DNA from: Rhodocyclaceae bacterium
GTDB lineage: Bacteria; Pseudomonadota; Gammaproteobacteria; Burkholderiales; Rhodocyclaceae
Assembly (NCBI GenBank): GCA_030824275.1
Contig: JAVBXY010000008.1
Coordinates: 62,001 to 126,000 of the forward strand
DNA: 64,000 nucleotides
Direction: 5' to 3'
Shown here: piece after piece, positions 1-9,172 of the stretch
Numbering within the stretch: position 1 is the first letter of the stretch
Layout: every line of letters starts with the position of its first letter
Program-made: the position numbers and the translations under genes
Notes under the pieces: model-generated
Databases searched by the model: none
What the model saw: only the letters and a program-made list of their open reading frames with translations
Told to the model about the DNA's origin: nothing

Positions 1-1
1 C

Positions 2-583
2 TGCCGCACCAAGCATGGTGCCGATGCACTGTCCAAGCGCCTCGACCAGTCCGGCATCCGCTCCGCAGCCCTGCACGGCAACAAGTCGCAGAACGCCCGT
101 ACCCGCGCCCTGGCCGACTTCAAGTCGGGCAAGCTCGCCGCGCTGGTGGCGACCGACATCGCCGCCCGTGGCATCGACATCGATTCCCTGCCCCGCGTGG
201 TGAACTTCGAGCTGCCCAACGTGCCGGAAGACTACGTGCACCGCATCGGCCGCACCGGCCGCGCCGGTTCCAGCGGCGAAGCCCTGTCCCTGGTCAGCAG
301 CGACGAGCGCATTCAACTGCGCGACATCGAGCGCCTGATCAAACGCGACATCAGCTCCTCGGTATTGCCTGGCTTCGAGCCGACCAACGCCCGCGAAAGC
401 GTGCCGCGCGCCGCGCCGCATCCCTCGCGCAAGCCGGCAGCGGCTCGTGCCAGCAGCGGTCGCAGCGGCGAAGGCCAGCGTAACGGTCAGCGCAGTGGCG
501 GCGGCGGTCGTGGTGATGGTGCCCGCACGGGCACGGGCGGCGCCAAGCCGGCCAGCCATCACAGCGGCCAGCGGCATCGCTAA
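2..583 (+). CDS. rhlE: DEAD-box ATP-dependent RNA helicase, C-terminal part (5' end outside window)
   Basis: This is the 3' part of a superfamily 2 RNA helicase. The open frame enters from the left edge and ends in TAA at 581-583. The visible protein is the second RecA-like domain: [10 protein letters not shown] (motif IV region), [13 protein letters not shown] (motif V) and [10 protein letters not shown] (motif VI, ATP and RNA contacts). After about residue 125 it becomes a basic, Gly/Arg/Ser-rich tail, the usual RNA-binding extension of RhlE-type helicases. Such enzymes act in ribosome assembly and RNA turnover. The family call is firm; RhlE rather than another DEAD-box paralogue is inferred from the tail, because the N-terminal half is not visible. 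The gene converges on topB across a shared terminator. Confidence 0.85.
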   Translation, partial: CRTKHGADALSKRLDQSGIRSAALHGNKSQNARTRALADFKSGKLAALVATDIAARGIDIDSLPRVVNFELPNVPEDYVHRIGRTGRAGSSGEALSLVSSDERIQLRDIERLIKRDISSSVLPGFEPTNARESVPRAAPHPSRKPAAARASSGRSGEGQRNGQRSGGGGRGDGARTGTGGAKPASHHSGQRHR

Positions 584-602
584 GCTTCTGTTGATCGCCT
601 GA

Positions 603-636
603 AAAACAAAACGCCCCGCAAGGGGCGTTTTGTTTT
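603..636. terminator. Bidirectional rho-independent terminator
   Basis: The inverted repeat CAAAACGCCCC / GGGGCGTTTTG with a short loop lies between the convergent helicase and topB genes. Its A-rich left arm and T-rich right arm let it act on both strands. Confidence 0.85.
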
Positions 637-653
637 GCTGCGTCTGATCCGGG

Positions 654-3272
654 CTACCCGGCTTTCTTGGCAGCGGCCTTTTTGGCCGGTGCCTTCTTGG
701 CGGGCGCTTTGGCTGCCTTGGCCGCCGGTTTCTTCGCGGCCTTCTTCGGTGCTTCTTCTGCCGTTGCCGCCGTGTCGCCAGCGCCGACTTTTTCAGCCTT
801 CGGTGCAGCAGCCTTCTTCGGCGCGGCCTTGCGTTCCTCGAACTCGAAGCCGACCTTGCCGGTGGCGGCGTCGCGCACAAGATAAGCCGAGAACTTGCGC
901 TTGGTGCGGTTGGAGATGAAGCCCCGCATCAGGCTGGTCTTGCCGGTTTCCAGCAGCTTCTGCATTTCGGCCCGGGCGATTTCCTGTTGCAGGATTACCT
1001 TGCCGGAACGGAAGTCGCAACTCTTGGCCGGGCCGACCGCTTTCTCGCAGGTATAGGCCATGCCCTGTTCGAAGACCTTGCTGCCGCATTTGGGACAAGC
1101 GCCCAGGGGTTCCTGGCCGCTGAAGTCCACTTCTTCGGCATCGTCGCCGTCGGCGTTGCCAAAGTCGAACTCGGGTTTCTTCTCGGCATTGAGCTTGATC
1201 ATCGCCGCGAAGGCGCGGCCCATCTTGCTGCGGAAGCCCTGTAGCGGGCCGACGACGCCCTTGGTCAGCAGTTCTTCCATTTCCTCCGGTTCCCACTGCC
1301 GGCTGGCGACGACTTTCCACAGGCTGTAGTCGCAGGACTTGCACTCGAACTTGCGATAGCCCTCCTGGATGATGCCGCCGCATTTCGGGCAGGGCGTCTT
1401 CAGGTTCGAGAAGGCGGTTTCGGGCAGTTCGCCGGTCTTGATGCGCTCGACCATCTCCTGCGTCTTGCTCACGATGTGATTCATGAACTCGTCGCGGCCG
1501 AGACGCCCGTGTTCCATTTCCCTGAGCTTGAATTCCCAGTTGCCGGTGAGTTCCGGCGAACGGATTTCATCGACGCCGAGATTCTCCAGCGCGAACAGCA
1601 GCGAGAAGGCCTTGGCCGTCGGTTGCAGTTCGCGGCCGTTGCGGTGCACGTATTCTTCGGCGATCAGGCCTTCGATGGTGGCGGCGCGCGTCGCTGGCGT
1701 GCCGAGGCCGCGTTCGGACATGGCCTCGCGCAGTTCCTCGTCCTCGATCAGCTTGCCGGCGCCTTCCATGGCGGTCAGCAGCGTGGCTTCCGAGAAGCGC
1801 GGCGGTGGCTGGGTGGCCTTGGATTTGACCTCGACGTCCTTGGCCCAGACGCGCTCGTCCTTTTGCAGCAGCGGCAGGTTGGGATTTTCTTCGTCCTCAC
1901 TCACCGCTTCCTTGCCATACACGGCCAGCCAGCCCGGCGACACCAGCACCTTGCCCTCGGTCTTGAAGGCTTCCTTCTCCACCCGCGTGATGCGGGTGGT
2001 GATGTTGTATTCGGCGGCGGGGAAGAAGATGCCGAGGAAGCGCTTGGTGACCAGGTCGTAGATCTTCTGCTCGGGTTCCGAGAGATTCTTCGGCGTCGTG
2101 CCCGTGGGGATGATGGCGAAGTGGTCGCTGACTTTGGCGTTGTTGAAAATGCGCTTGTTCGGATGCACCCAGCCACTCTTCAGGATGTTGCCGGCGTGGG
2201 GCGCGTAAGGCGTGCCCGAGAAGGACTCCAGCGTCTCTTTGACGGTGGCGATGTAGTCCTCGGGCAGGTGCCGGGAATCGGTACGCGGATAGGTCAGGGC
2301 CTTGTGCTTTTCGTACAGGGCCTGGGCCAGGCCGAGGGTGTTCTTGGCGCTGAAACCGAAGCGGCCGTTGGCCTCGCGCTGGAGCGACGTGAGGTCGTAG
2401 AGCATCGGGCAGGCCTCGGTCTTGGGCTTGCTTTCCTCTTCGACGATACCGTGCTGGCCGAGGCAGGTCTTGCGGATGGCTTCGGCTTTGGCCTTGTCCC
2501 ACAGGCGCTCGGCGCGGGCATGCTCATCTTCGGCCTTCTTGAACTTCTCGTCGAACCAGCGACCCTTGTAAGTGCCGGCGACGCACTGGAATTCGGCCTC
2601 GACTTCCCAGTAGTCGCGGGAGTTGAAGTCCTTGATGCGCCGCTCGCGCTCGACCAGGATGGCCAGGGTCGGCGTTTGCACGCGGCCGACGGGAGTCTTG
2701 TAGAAACCGCTTTCCTTCGAGTTGAAGGCGGTCATGGCGCGGGTGCCGTTGATGCCGATCAGCCAGTCGGCTTCGGAACGGCAGCGGGCGGCGTCGGCCA
2801 GGGGGCGCATTTCATCGTCGGTGCGCAGGTGGGCGAAGCCTTCCTTGATCGCGGTGGCGGTCATGGATTGCAGCCACAGGCGGCGCACGGGTTTTTGCTT
2901 GTCGCCGAGGGCATGTTGCGCCACGTAGCGGAAAATCAGCTCGCCTTCGCGGCCCGCGTCACAGGCGTTCACCAGGCCGGTGACATCCTTGCGCTTGATC
3001 AGTCGCGTCAACAGTTTCAGGCGGTCGGCGGTACGCTCGATCGGGTTCAGGGCGAAGCGCGGCGGGATCATGGGCAGGTGGGTGAAGCTCCACTTGCCGC
3101 GCTTGACGTCGTATTCCTCGGGCACCGCCAGTTCGAGCAGGTGGCCGATGGCGGAAGACAGGACGTAATCCTCGCTCTCGAAGTAATCGCCCTCACGGGT
3201 GAATCCGCCGAGGGCCTTGGCAATATCCTGGGCGACGGAGGGCTTCTCGGCGATGATGAGCTGCTTGGACAT
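654..3272 (-). CDS. topB: DNA topoisomerase III (type IA)
   Basis: This 872-residue protein decatenates and relaxes negatively supercoiled DNA by transient single-strand cleavage. It opens with the Toprim signature IIAEKPSVAQDIA and has ACDAGREGE near residues 103-111 for metal binding. Tyr328 in LTYPRTDSR is the expected catalytic tyrosine. Two C-terminal Cys4-type zinc modules follow (CPKCGG...CKSC and CPKCGS), then a tail rich in Lys and Ala (about residues 835-872) that resembles a histone-like DNA-binding extension. A copy of the dispersed 24-bp motif encodes KVGAGDTA at about residues 828-835, exactly where this tail begins. Length matches the TopB family. The start is the ATG giving MSKQLIIAEKPS. 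Confidence 0.95.
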   Translation of the reverse strand: MSKQLIIAEKPSVAQDIAKALGGFTREGDYFESEDYVLSSAIGHLLELAVPEEYDVKRGKWSFTHLPMIPPRFALNPIERTADRLKLLTRLIKRKDVTGLVNACDAGREGELIFRYVAQHALGDKQKPVRRLWLQSMTATAIKEGFAHLRTDDEMRPLADAARCRSEADWLIGINGTRAMTAFNSKESGFYKTPVGRVQTPTLAILVERERRIKDFNSRDYWEVEAEFQCVAGTYKGRWFDEKFKKAEDEHARAERLWDKAKAEAIRKTCLGQHGIVEEESKPKTEACPMLYDLTSLQREANGRFGFSAKNTLGLAQALYEKHKALTYPRTDSRHLPEDYIATVKETLESFSGTPYAPHAGNILKSGWVHPNKRIFNNAKVSDHFAIIPTGTTPKNLSEPEQKIYDLVTKRFLGIFFPAAEYNITTRITRVEKEAFKTEGKVLVSPGWLAVYGKEAVSEDEENPNLPLLQKDERVWAKDVEVKSKATQPPPRFSEATLLTAMEGAGKLIEDEELREAMSERGLGTPATRAATIEGLIAEEYVHRNGRELQPTAKAFSLLFALENLGVDEIRSPELTGNWEFKLREMEHGRLGRDEFMNHIVSKTQEMVERIKTGELPETAFSNLKTPCPKCGGIIQEGYRKFECKSCDYSLWKVVASRQWEPEEMEELLTKGVVGPLQGFRSKMGRAFAAMIKLNAEKKPEFDFGNADGDDAEEVDFSGQEPLGACPKCGSKVFEQGMAYTCEKAVGPAKSCDFRSGKVILQQEIARAEMQKLLETGKTSLMRGFISNRTKRKFSAYLVRDAATGKVGFEFEERKAAPKKAAAPKAEKVGAGDTAATAEEAPKKAAKKPAAKAAKAPAKKAPAKKAAAKKAG
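769..792 (+). repeat. Dispersed 24-bp motif, copy 1
   Basis: One mismatch to the consensus. It lies antisense in topB and is read there as KVGAGDTA in the C-terminal tail. Confidence 0.85.
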
Positions 3273-3376
3273 ATTTAATGGGCGAGACCGGCGAATTGGC
3301 GTGCGGGGACGTACTAAGAGCGGCGCATCATAAGCGCGCCCTTATGAATTAGGCAAGCCGGGGTATTTTGGAGTGC

Positions 3377-3862
3377 TTAATTGAGCAGGACGCGGGTGAT
3401 GTCGTCGCCGACACCGAAATCCTCGTCGTCCATCTCCTCGGCGAGGAGTTCTTCGAGGATCAGCGCATCGACTTCGTGGCGAAAGCGCCAGATCACGGCC
3501 AGCACGATCACCTTCAGGCGATCCACGCTGACCACCGCATCCGGCAGGGCCAGGGCGCGCTCGATGATGGCCTCGCGCAGGGGTGCGTCGATGGCTTCGT
3601 GCTGTTCGAGGAAGGCGATGAAACCGCGCGCCTCGGCGGGCAGGCGATCCATTTCCTCCTCGTCGTAGATGCGGATGGCGGCACTGCCCGGCGCACGGCA
3701 GGGCGTGCGGCTATCGCCGGCGAGGCCGTCGAGCCAGGACAGGGCAGCCGTGATGTCGTCGCTCTCGAAACCGGCGGCCGAGAGTTTCTTGGCCAGCACG
3801 GCGGGTTCGGGACAGGCGTCCGGCAGGTAGTTTTCGAAGAGGTAAACCAGTATGTCGATCAT
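3377..3862 (-). CDS. smg: Smg family protein (DUF494)
   Basis: A 161-residue acidic protein opening with MIDILVYLFENYLPDA, the characteristic start of the Smg/DUF494 family. No catalytic motif is visible. The family is of unresolved role; it is habitually encoded directly after dprA, as here. Its ATG overlaps the dprA stop codon by four bases (3859-3862), which argues for translational coupling. The call is firm at family level, and nothing beyond that can be read from the sequence. Confidence 0.88.
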   Translation of the reverse strand: MIDILVYLFENYLPDACPEPAVLAKKLSAAGFESDDITAALSWLDGLAGDSRTPCRAPGSAAIRIYDEEEMDRLPAEARGFIAFLEQHEAIDAPLREAIIERALALPDAVVSVDRLKVIVLAVIWRFRHEVDALILEELLAEEMDDEDFGVGDDITRVLLN

Positions 3863-5004
3863 GAATGGAGCCTTTGATAGAGGCCACCCGGGAGGGTGGC
3901 AACGCGGCCGGCAAGTTCCATGGGCAACAGCATGGCAAGAAGGGCGGCGGGCGTCAAGCCGCTACGTTGGGCGAGGGTGTCAAGATCGCAAGGGGCGGCA
4001 CCTAACGCCGTGAGCACACGCTCCTCTTGCGGGTCTTGCGCCATCGCCGTATCACCATCACCGACTTTTTTCGATGTTGGTGCAGAGGCCTTGGGCGGCG
4101 TCCAGCGCAGTTCTTCGAGAATGTCCTGGGCCGACTCCACCAGCTTGGCGCCCTGGCGGATCAATTGGTGGCAGCCGCGCGACAGCGGTGAATGGATGGA
4201 ACCGGGAATGGCGAAGACCTCGCGTCCGGCCTCCGCCGCCAGCCGTGCCGTGATCAGCGAGCCACTGCGCGGTGCCGCTTCGACCACCAGGCAGCCGAGG
4301 CCAAGGCCGGCGATGATGCGGTTGCGGCGCGGAAAGTTGGCGGCCAGGGCCGGGGTGCCCAAGGGGAATTCGCTGAGGATCACGCCGTCGGCGACGATCT
4401 CGCGGGCCAGGGCTTCGTTGCGCGCCGGGTAGAGCCGGTCGGCGCCGGTGCCGATGATCGCTACGGTGCCTGCGCTGCCGGCCAGGGCGCCGCGATGGGC
4501 GGCAGCATCGATGCCCAGCGCGAGGCCGCTGACTACCGTCAGGCCGGCCTTGCCCAGGGCCTGCGAAAAGGCTTCCGCATCCCGTTCGCCCTGGGCGGTG
4601 GCGTTGCGGCTGCCGACCACGGCCAGCATGGGGCGTTGCAGGATCTCGATGCGGCCCTTGGCGTAGAGCAGCACCGGCGGATCGTCGCTGCTCAGCAGGC
4701 TTTGCGGATAGGCCGGATCGGCCAGGGTCAGCAGATGGTTGCCGGGCTCGCTGGCCCAGGCCAGCGCCGCGTCGACAGCGGCTGCGCAGTCGTGGCCAAG
4801 CAGGCGGTCGGCTGTTTCGCTGCCGATCACGCCGGCGATGGACGAACGACTGGCGGCGAAGATCGCTTCCGGCAGGCCGAAGGCCTTGAGCAGGGTGCGG
4901 CGGGTTTCGCCGCCGACGCCGGGAACCAGCGTCAGGCGCAGCCAGGCAGCAAGGCCGGCATCACCGCCGACCGTGGCGGCGAGATCGTCGCTGCCCGGCC
5001 TCAC
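3859..5004 (-). CDS. dprA: DNA processing protein DprA
   Basis: DprA binds incoming single-stranded DNA during natural transformation and loads RecA. The 381-residue protein has a helical N-terminal part. The Rossmann-like DprA fold runs over about residues 90-300 and includes VVGSRNATAQGE at 129-140, GLALGIDAAAHRGAL and FPRRNRIIAGL. A winged-helix DprA domain covers about 325-381. Between the last two domains, residues 312-320 (KKVGDGDTA) come from a copy of the dispersed motif. The gene lies just below the LysM gene and overlaps smg. With comM at 31753 it suggests that the organism is, or recently was, transformable. Confidence 0.95.
   Translation of the reverse strand: MRPGSDDLAATVGGDAGLAAWLRLTLVPGVGGETRRTLLKAFGLPEAIFAASRSSIAGVIGSETADRLLGHDCAAAVDAALAWASEPGNHLLTLADPAYPQSLLSSDDPPVLLYAKGRIEILQRPMLAVVGSRNATAQGERDAEAFSQALGKAGLTVVSGLALGIDAAAHRGALAGSAGTVAIIGTGADRLYPARNEALAREIVADGVILSEFPLGTPALAANFPRRNRIIAGLGLGCLVVEAAPRSGSLITARLAAEAGREVFAIPGSIHSPLSRGCHQLIRQGAKLVESAQDILEELRWTPPKASAPTSKKVGDGDTAMAQDPQEERVLTALGAAPCDLDTLAQRSGLTPAALLAMLLPMELAGRVATLPGGLYQRLHS
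4046..4069 (+). repeat. Dispersed 24-bp motif, copy 2
   Basis: Four mismatches to the consensus. It is antisense in dprA and encodes KVGDGDTA between the Rossmann core and the winged helix. Confidence 0.65.
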
Positions 5005-5011
5005 GATGGAA

Positions 5012-6040
5012 TCAGGGCGTATGGACCGTATCGCCGACGGCGATGGGCTTGTTCGCGTTCATCACCAGGGCGTAGGACACCCGGTCGAAGACACGGAAGA
5101 CGAAGAGCAGGCCATTACGCTGGTCGGGCAGCTTGTAGGTGGTTTTCTCGCCCTTATAGCGGTTATCCACGGACGCGCCGGCGGTGTCGGTGCTGAGCAC
5201 ATGACCGAGTTCGAGGCCGTCGACCTTTCCCTTGTTGATGGTGAGCACGGATTGCGGGCCGGTGAAATTGACGCCGCTGTAGATCGCCAGCACTTTGGCC
5301 TGGATCATCTTCTCCGGTGCGCGCGGCACGTAGTTGATGACGTCCTGGCGCGGCGAGGGCAGCAGGCGGTCGTCGCGAACGATCTCTTCCTTCGTCGTGG
5401 TGAGGACGAAGCTGGTCGGCTCGCCCTTGCGGGCGAGGCGAGCGGTGCCGAGGTAGCGGGCCTCGTGGCCGAGCACTTCCTTGGTGTCCGGGTCCAGCAG
5501 CGGCCGGCCGGGGCGGAAGACCTGCCAGGTCTTGGCGGTTTCCTTGGGCACGGTGGTGTAGACGGTGTCGCCGGCACCGGCGATGACCCGGTCGTCTTGG
5601 AGGGCAACCACGCGGGTGGCGGCTTCCAGGCTGACCATGTCGATCACGCGGGGTTCGCTGAGGAAGGGCTCGATGTCCTGGGCCGGGATGGTCGGGATGC
5701 CCTTTTTCAGCGGCTCGACGTACTCGCGGCGCTGCTCGCGGACGGTTTCCAGTTTCAAGCGCGGTTCGCCGCTGCTCTTGTCGAGCACGACCACCTGGCC
5801 GGGATAGATGCGATGCGGGTTCTTGATTTCCTCGGGGTTCAGTTTCCACAGCTCGCCCCAGCGATAGGGGTCCTTGAGGAACTTGGCAGAAATGCCCCAG
5901 AGCGTGTCGCCGGGAACCACGATGTGCCGTGCTGGCGCGCCCTCGGCCAGTTCCAGCGGCTTGCTGCCTTGCGCGAGCGCCGGTGCCAGCACGAGTGAGC
6001 TTGAAATGCTGATGAGCAGCGCAGATATAATGCGACGCAT
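5012..6040 (-). CDS. Secreted LysM peptidoglycan-binding protein
   Basis: A 342-residue exported protein. Residues 1-23 form a Sec signal peptide (hydrophobic core [16 protein letters not shown], cut after ALA). A LysM domain follows at about residues 40-88 ([14 protein letters not shown] ... YPGQVVVLD), so it should bind peptidoglycan in the periplasm. The remaining 250 residues have no motif I recognise. It is the first gene of the minus-strand lysM-dprA-smg group, an arrangement common in betaproteobacteria opposite def-fmt. A GGGAG ribosome-binding site precedes the ATG. The exact role, cell-wall remodelling or scaffolding, cannot be read from the sequence. Confidence 0.85.
   Translation of the reverse strand: MRRIISALLISISSSLVLAPALAQGSKPLELAEGAPARHIVVPGDTLWGISAKFLKDPYRWGELWKLNPEEIKNPHRIYPGQVVVLDKSSGEPRLKLETVREQRREYVEPLKKGIPTIPAQDIEPFLSEPRVIDMVSLEAATRVVALQDDRVIAGAGDTVYTTVPKETAKTWQVFRPGRPLLDPDTKEVLGHEARYLGTARLARKGEPTSFVLTTTKEEIVRDDRLLPSPRQDVINYVPRAPEKMIQAKVLAIYSGVNFTGPQSVLTINKGKVDGLELGHVLSTDTAGASVDNRYKGEKTTYKLPDQRNGLLFVFRVFDRVSYALVMNANKPIAVGDTVHTP
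6001..6031 (+). promoter_or_regulatory. Candidate sigma-70 promoter for def-fmt
   Basis: TTGAAA at 6001-6006 and a perfect TATAAT at 6026-6031 are separated by 19 bp, slightly long. The pair sits inside the start of the divergent LysM gene, about 105 bp before the def ATG. Confidence 0.45.
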
Positions 6041-6136
6041 GGCGTGATCTCCCGAATTCCTGAATTTGCTACTTTAGTGTCCGCCCGATTCTGCCCCACA
6101 ATCCCCCCGGCATCAAATCCTTTCAAGAGCGCTTTC

Positions 6137-6637
6137 ATGGCTTTATTGCAGATTTTGCGATACCCCGATCCCCGGCTGCACAAGAAGGCCGCTCCCGTGA
6201 CCGAAGTGGACGCGCGCATCCGCAAGCTGGCCGCCGACATGGCCGAAACCATGTACGGCGCGCCGGGCATCGGACTTGCCGCCACGCAGGTGGATCAGCA
6301 CATCCGCCTGATCGTGATCGACACCAGCGAAGACCGCTCGGAACTGCTGACCCTGATCAACCCCGAACTCATCACCAAATCCGGCGAATGCGAAGGCGAT
6401 GAAGGCTGCCTGTCGGTGCCCGGCATCTACGAGCCGGTGAAGCGCGCCGAGCAGGTTCGCGTGCGGGCGCTGGGTCTCGACGGCAAGCCCTTCGAGCTGG
6501 ACGCAGAAGGCCTGCTGGCCGTGTGCATCCAGCACGAGATGGATCACCTCGAAGGCAAGGTCTTCGTCCAGTACCTGTCGCAACTCAAGCAGACCCGCAT
6601 CAAGGCCAAGCTCGTCAAGCAGTCGCGAGCCATGTGA
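6137..6637 (+). CDS. def: Peptide deformylase
   Basis: Removes the N-formyl group from nascent proteins, using a bound metal ion. All three signatures are present: GIGLAATQV (motif I), EGCLSVPG (motif II, with the Cys ligand) and HEMDHLEG (motif III, two His ligands and catalytic Glu). The ATG at 6137 gives [18 protein letters not shown], the standard start of the family, and a 166-residue protein; an upstream in-frame ATG would add a non-homologous leader. The TGA overlaps the fmt ATG by one base, so def and fmt, which act at opposite ends of the formylation cycle, are coupled. Confidence 0.96.
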   Translation: MALLQILRYPDPRLHKKAAPVTEVDARIRKLAADMAETMYGAPGIGLAATQVDQHIRLIVIDTSEDRSELLTLINPELITKSGECEGDEGCLSVPGIYEPVKRAEQVRVRALGLDGKPFELDAEGLLAVCIQHEMDHLEGKVFVQYLSQLKQTRIKAKLVKQSRAM

Positions 6638-7551
6638 TGCGGCTGATCTTTGCCGGAACCCCCGAATTCGCCGCGCTGGCGCTGGAAGCCCTGATCGCCG
6701 CCGGCCACGACATTCCGCTGGTGCTGACCCAGCCTGACCGCCCCGCCGGACGTGGCATGCAGTTGCAGCCCTCGGCCGTGAAGAAGGTCGCGCTGGCCCA
6801 CGGCATCTCCGTCTTCCAGCCGGAAAAACTGCGCGACCCGGCGACCCATGAACCGATCCGCAACGCGGGCGCCGACATCATGGTGGTGGCCGCTTACGGC
6901 CTGATCCTGCCGCAGGCCGTGCTCGATATTCCGAAGCGTAGACCGGGCGGCTGCATCAACATCCACGGCTCGCTGCTGCCTCGCTGGCGCGGCGCGGCGC
7001 CGATCCAGCGCGCCATCGAAGCCGGCGACGACGAAACCGGCGTCACCATCATGCAGATGGAAGCCGGCCTCGATACCGGCCCCATGCTGCTGGCCGAAGC
7101 CTTGAAAGTCGGCGCTGGCGAGACGGCGGGTGAACTTCATGATCGCCTCGCCGCGCAGGGTGCGCGACTGATCGTCGACGCACTGGCCCGGCTCGACCAA
7201 TTACAGGCCGTGCCCCAACCCGAGGCCGGCGTCACCTACGCCGCCAAGATCGACAAGGCCGAAGCGCGCCTCGACTGGAATGCGCCCGCCGAGTTGCTGG
7301 CAAGAAAGATCCGCGCTTTCAATCCGTTCCCCGGCGCCACCTTGCCGCTGGCGGGCGAGACGGTGAAGATCTGGCGCGCCGAAGCCGTGGCCGGCTCGGG
7401 CAAGCCCGGCCAGGTGTTGGCGGCCAACGCCGACGGCATCGTTGTCGCTGCCAGCGAAGGCGCCCTGCGTCTCACCGAGCTGCAAAAGCCCGGTGGTCGC
7501 CGTCTCGCCAGCGCCGACTTTCTGCGCGGCACCCCACTTCGCGTGGATTGA
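6637..7551 (+). CDS. fmt: Methionyl-tRNA formyltransferase
   Basis: Transfers a formyl group from 10-formyl-tetrahydrofolate to initiator Met-tRNA. The 304-residue protein begins [16 protein letters not shown]. It carries the formyltransferase motif [13 protein letters not shown] at residues 110-122, with the catalytic Asn/His/Asp region. The C-terminal anticodon-side domain follows. Two copies of the dispersed motif lie in this one gene: KVGAGETA at about residues 157-164 (antisense orientation) and RRLASADF at about 288-295 (sense), near the C-terminus. That two copies in opposite orientations are tolerated in an essential enzyme is notable. Confidence 0.96.
   Translation: MRLIFAGTPEFAALALEALIAAGHDIPLVLTQPDRPAGRGMQLQPSAVKKVALAHGISVFQPEKLRDPATHEPIRNAGADIMVVAAYGLILPQAVLDIPKRRPGGCINIHGSLLPRWRGAAPIQRAIEAGDDETGVTIMQMEAGLDTGPMLLAEALKVGAGETAGELHDRLAAQGARLIVDALARLDQLQAVPQPEAGVTYAAKIDKAEARLDWNAPAELLARKIRAFNPFPGATLPLAGETVKIWRAEAVAGSGKPGQVLAANADGIVVAASEGALRLTELQKPGGRRLASADFLRGTPLRVD
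7104..7127 (-). repeat. Dispersed 24-bp motif, copy 3
   Basis: One mismatch, in the last base. It lies in fmt and is read as KVGAGETA. Confidence 0.9.
7499..7522 (+). repeat. Dispersed 24-bp motif, copy 4
   Basis: One mismatch, in the last base. It lies near the fmt 3' end and is read as RRLASADF. Confidence 0.9.
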
Positions 7552-7618
7552 ATCTTTCTCCCTCGTCCCCATCTAAACGCCTGCCCAATCGCGGGCTTAT
7601 ACGAGACGGAGCAAGACA

Positions 7619-8467
7619 ATGTTCGGCAACTGGCTGAAAACTTCCATCCTCATGGCCGGCATCATGGCGCTGTTCGGTGCCATCGGCGCCTACATCGGCG
7701 GCGCAACCGGCATGCTGCTGGCGCTGCTGCTTGGTGGCGCCATGAACGTGTTTTCCTACTGGTTCTCCGACCAGATGGTGCTGCGCATGTACAACGCGCA
7801 GGAAGTCGATGGGGCCAGCTCACCCTACCTCTACAACATGGTGGCGGAGCTGGCGCAGCGGGCCGACATGCCCATGCCGCGCGTCTACATCATCGACGAG
7901 GCCCAGCCTAATGCCTTCGCTACCGGCCGCAACCCGGACCACGCCGCCGTGGCGGCCACCACCGGCATCCTGCAAATGCTCTCGGCGCGCGAACTGCGCG
8001 GCGTCATGGCCCACGAGCTGGCCCACGTCAAGCACCGCGACATTTTGATTTCGACGATTTCCGCCACCATGGCCGGCGCGATTTCCATGCTCGCCAACTT
8101 CGCCATGTTCTTTGGCGGCCGCGATTCGGAAGGTCGACCGGCCAATCCTATCGCCTCGATTGCGATGATGATCCTGGCGCCGTTGGCCGCTTCGCTGATC
8201 CAGATGGCGATTTCCCGTTCCCGCGAATTCGAGGCAGACCGCGGCGGCGCTGAAATCTCTGGTGATCCGGTATCGCTGGCCAATGCCCTGGCCAAGATCG
8301 ACGCCTACGCCCGTGGCATTCCCATGCAGACCGCCGAGGCCCATCCCGAGACGGCGCAGATGATGATCATGAATCCGCTTTCCGGCGGCGGGCTGCGGGG
8401 CTTGTTCTCCACTCACCCGGCCACCGAGGAACGCATCGCGCGCCTGCACGCGCTGGCGCGGAGCTAA
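7619..8467 (+). CDS. htpX: Membrane zinc metalloprotease HtpX
   Basis: An M48-family inner-membrane protease that degrades misfolded membrane proteins. The 282-residue protein has two N-terminal membrane helices (about residues 5-25 and 28-48). The zinc site [10 protein letters not shown] follows, then two further hydrophobic segments and [10 protein letters not shown], which supplies the third ligand Glu. Length agrees with the family. It follows fmt after a 67-bp gap and ends at a hairpin shared with the convergent cytochrome gene. Confidence 0.95.
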   Translation: MFGNWLKTSILMAGIMALFGAIGAYIGGATGMLLALLLGGAMNVFSYWFSDQMVLRMYNAQEVDGASSPYLYNMVAELAQRADMPMPRVYIIDEAQPNAFATGRNPDHAAVAATTGILQMLSARELRGVMAHELAHVKHRDILISTISATMAGAISMLANFAMFFGGRDSEGRPANPIASIAMMILAPLAASLIQMAISRSREFEADRGGAEISGDPVSLANALAKIDAYARGIPMQTAEAHPETAQMMIMNPLSGGGLRGLFSTHPATEERIARLHALARS

Positions 8468-8472
8468 GGGCT

Positions 8473-8496
8473 AAAAAGCCCGCGTCAGGGCTTTTT
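8473..8496. terminator. Terminator hairpin between htpX and cytochrome gene
   Basis: AAAAAGCCC and GGGCTTTTT flank a six-base loop. The structure overlaps the stop codon of the opposing cytochrome gene and can serve both strands. Confidence 0.8.
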
Positions 8497-9090
8497 CGGC
8501 GTCGATACCTTAGACACCATGAAGGACACGGCGGCGCGAATGTCCGTGTCGCTCATGTCGGCGAAGCCGCCGCGGGCGGGCATGCTGGTGTGGCCCTTGG
8601 TCGCCGAGGCCACCAGGCCTTCGACACCCTTTTGCAGGCGCGGTGTCCAGGCGTCGAGATCGCCGATCTTCGGCGCGCCGCCCTTGCCTTCCTTGTGGCA
8701 GCCGCCGCAGGCCTTGTCCACGATCTGCTCGCCGCTGCCCTGACTGGTCGTGGCGTAGGGCTTGGCGGTATCCGGCGTCTTGCCGCCGCTGAGCATGTAG
8801 GCGGTGGCACGACTCATCTCCAGGTCGCTGAGCTTGGCCTGTCCACCGTGGGCCGGCATCTTGCGCACGCCGGTGATGGCGTTCTGCGACAGCTTGTCCA
8901 GGCCCTTGGCCGCACGCGGAGCCCATTCCGCCGTGTTGCCAATGCGCGGTGCGCCATCCTTGCCGGTGCCGTGGCAGGCGATACAGACGGTCTCGACCAC
9001 TTCCTTGCCGCTGCGGTCTGCCGCGAGCAGGAGGGACGGAGTCAACAGCAGGGCGCCGAGGGCGACGCGGGTACGCAGAGGGGTGATCAT
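8485..9090 (-). CDS. Periplasmic diheme cytochrome c (c5 type)
   Basis: A 201-residue exported electron carrier. A signal peptide ends near residue 22 (LLLTPSLLLAA). Two tandem c5-like domains follow, each with one heme attachment site: CIACH and CGGCH. Each domain also has a downstream Met suitable as the sixth ligand (KMPAHGG and SMPARGG). The ATG at 9090 is chosen because it starts the signal peptide directly and has GGAG upstream; longer upstream frames have no signal sequence. It is transcribed alone between htpX and rsmB. The specific redox partner is not evident. Confidence 0.88.
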   Translation of the reverse strand: MITPLRTRVALGALLLTPSLLLAADRSGKEVVETVCIACHGTGKDGAPRIGNTAEWAPRAAKGLDKLSQNAITGVRKMPAHGGQAKLSDLEMSRATAYMLSGGKTPDTAKPYATTSQGSGEQIVDKACGGCHKEGKGGAPKIGDLDAWTPRLQKGVEGLVASATKGHTSMPARGGFADMSDTDIRAAVSFMVSKVSTPKKP

Positions 9091-9172
9091 CGGAGGTCTC
9101 CAGAGCGATGGGTCGGGGAATGGAGAAACTATACCGCGCCCTCTCCGGGCGGGACCAGTACACTGCGGGGCG

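Noticed and set aside
769..792. Relation of the motif to the Neisseria uptake sequence (shared GCCGTCT)
   Set aside because: The shared seven bases lie in the least conserved part here, and the GAA end is absent; no basis for homology.
1476..3278. 600-codon open frame opposite topB
   Set aside because: Antisense frame of a GC-rich gene with no recognisable domain; topB is certain.
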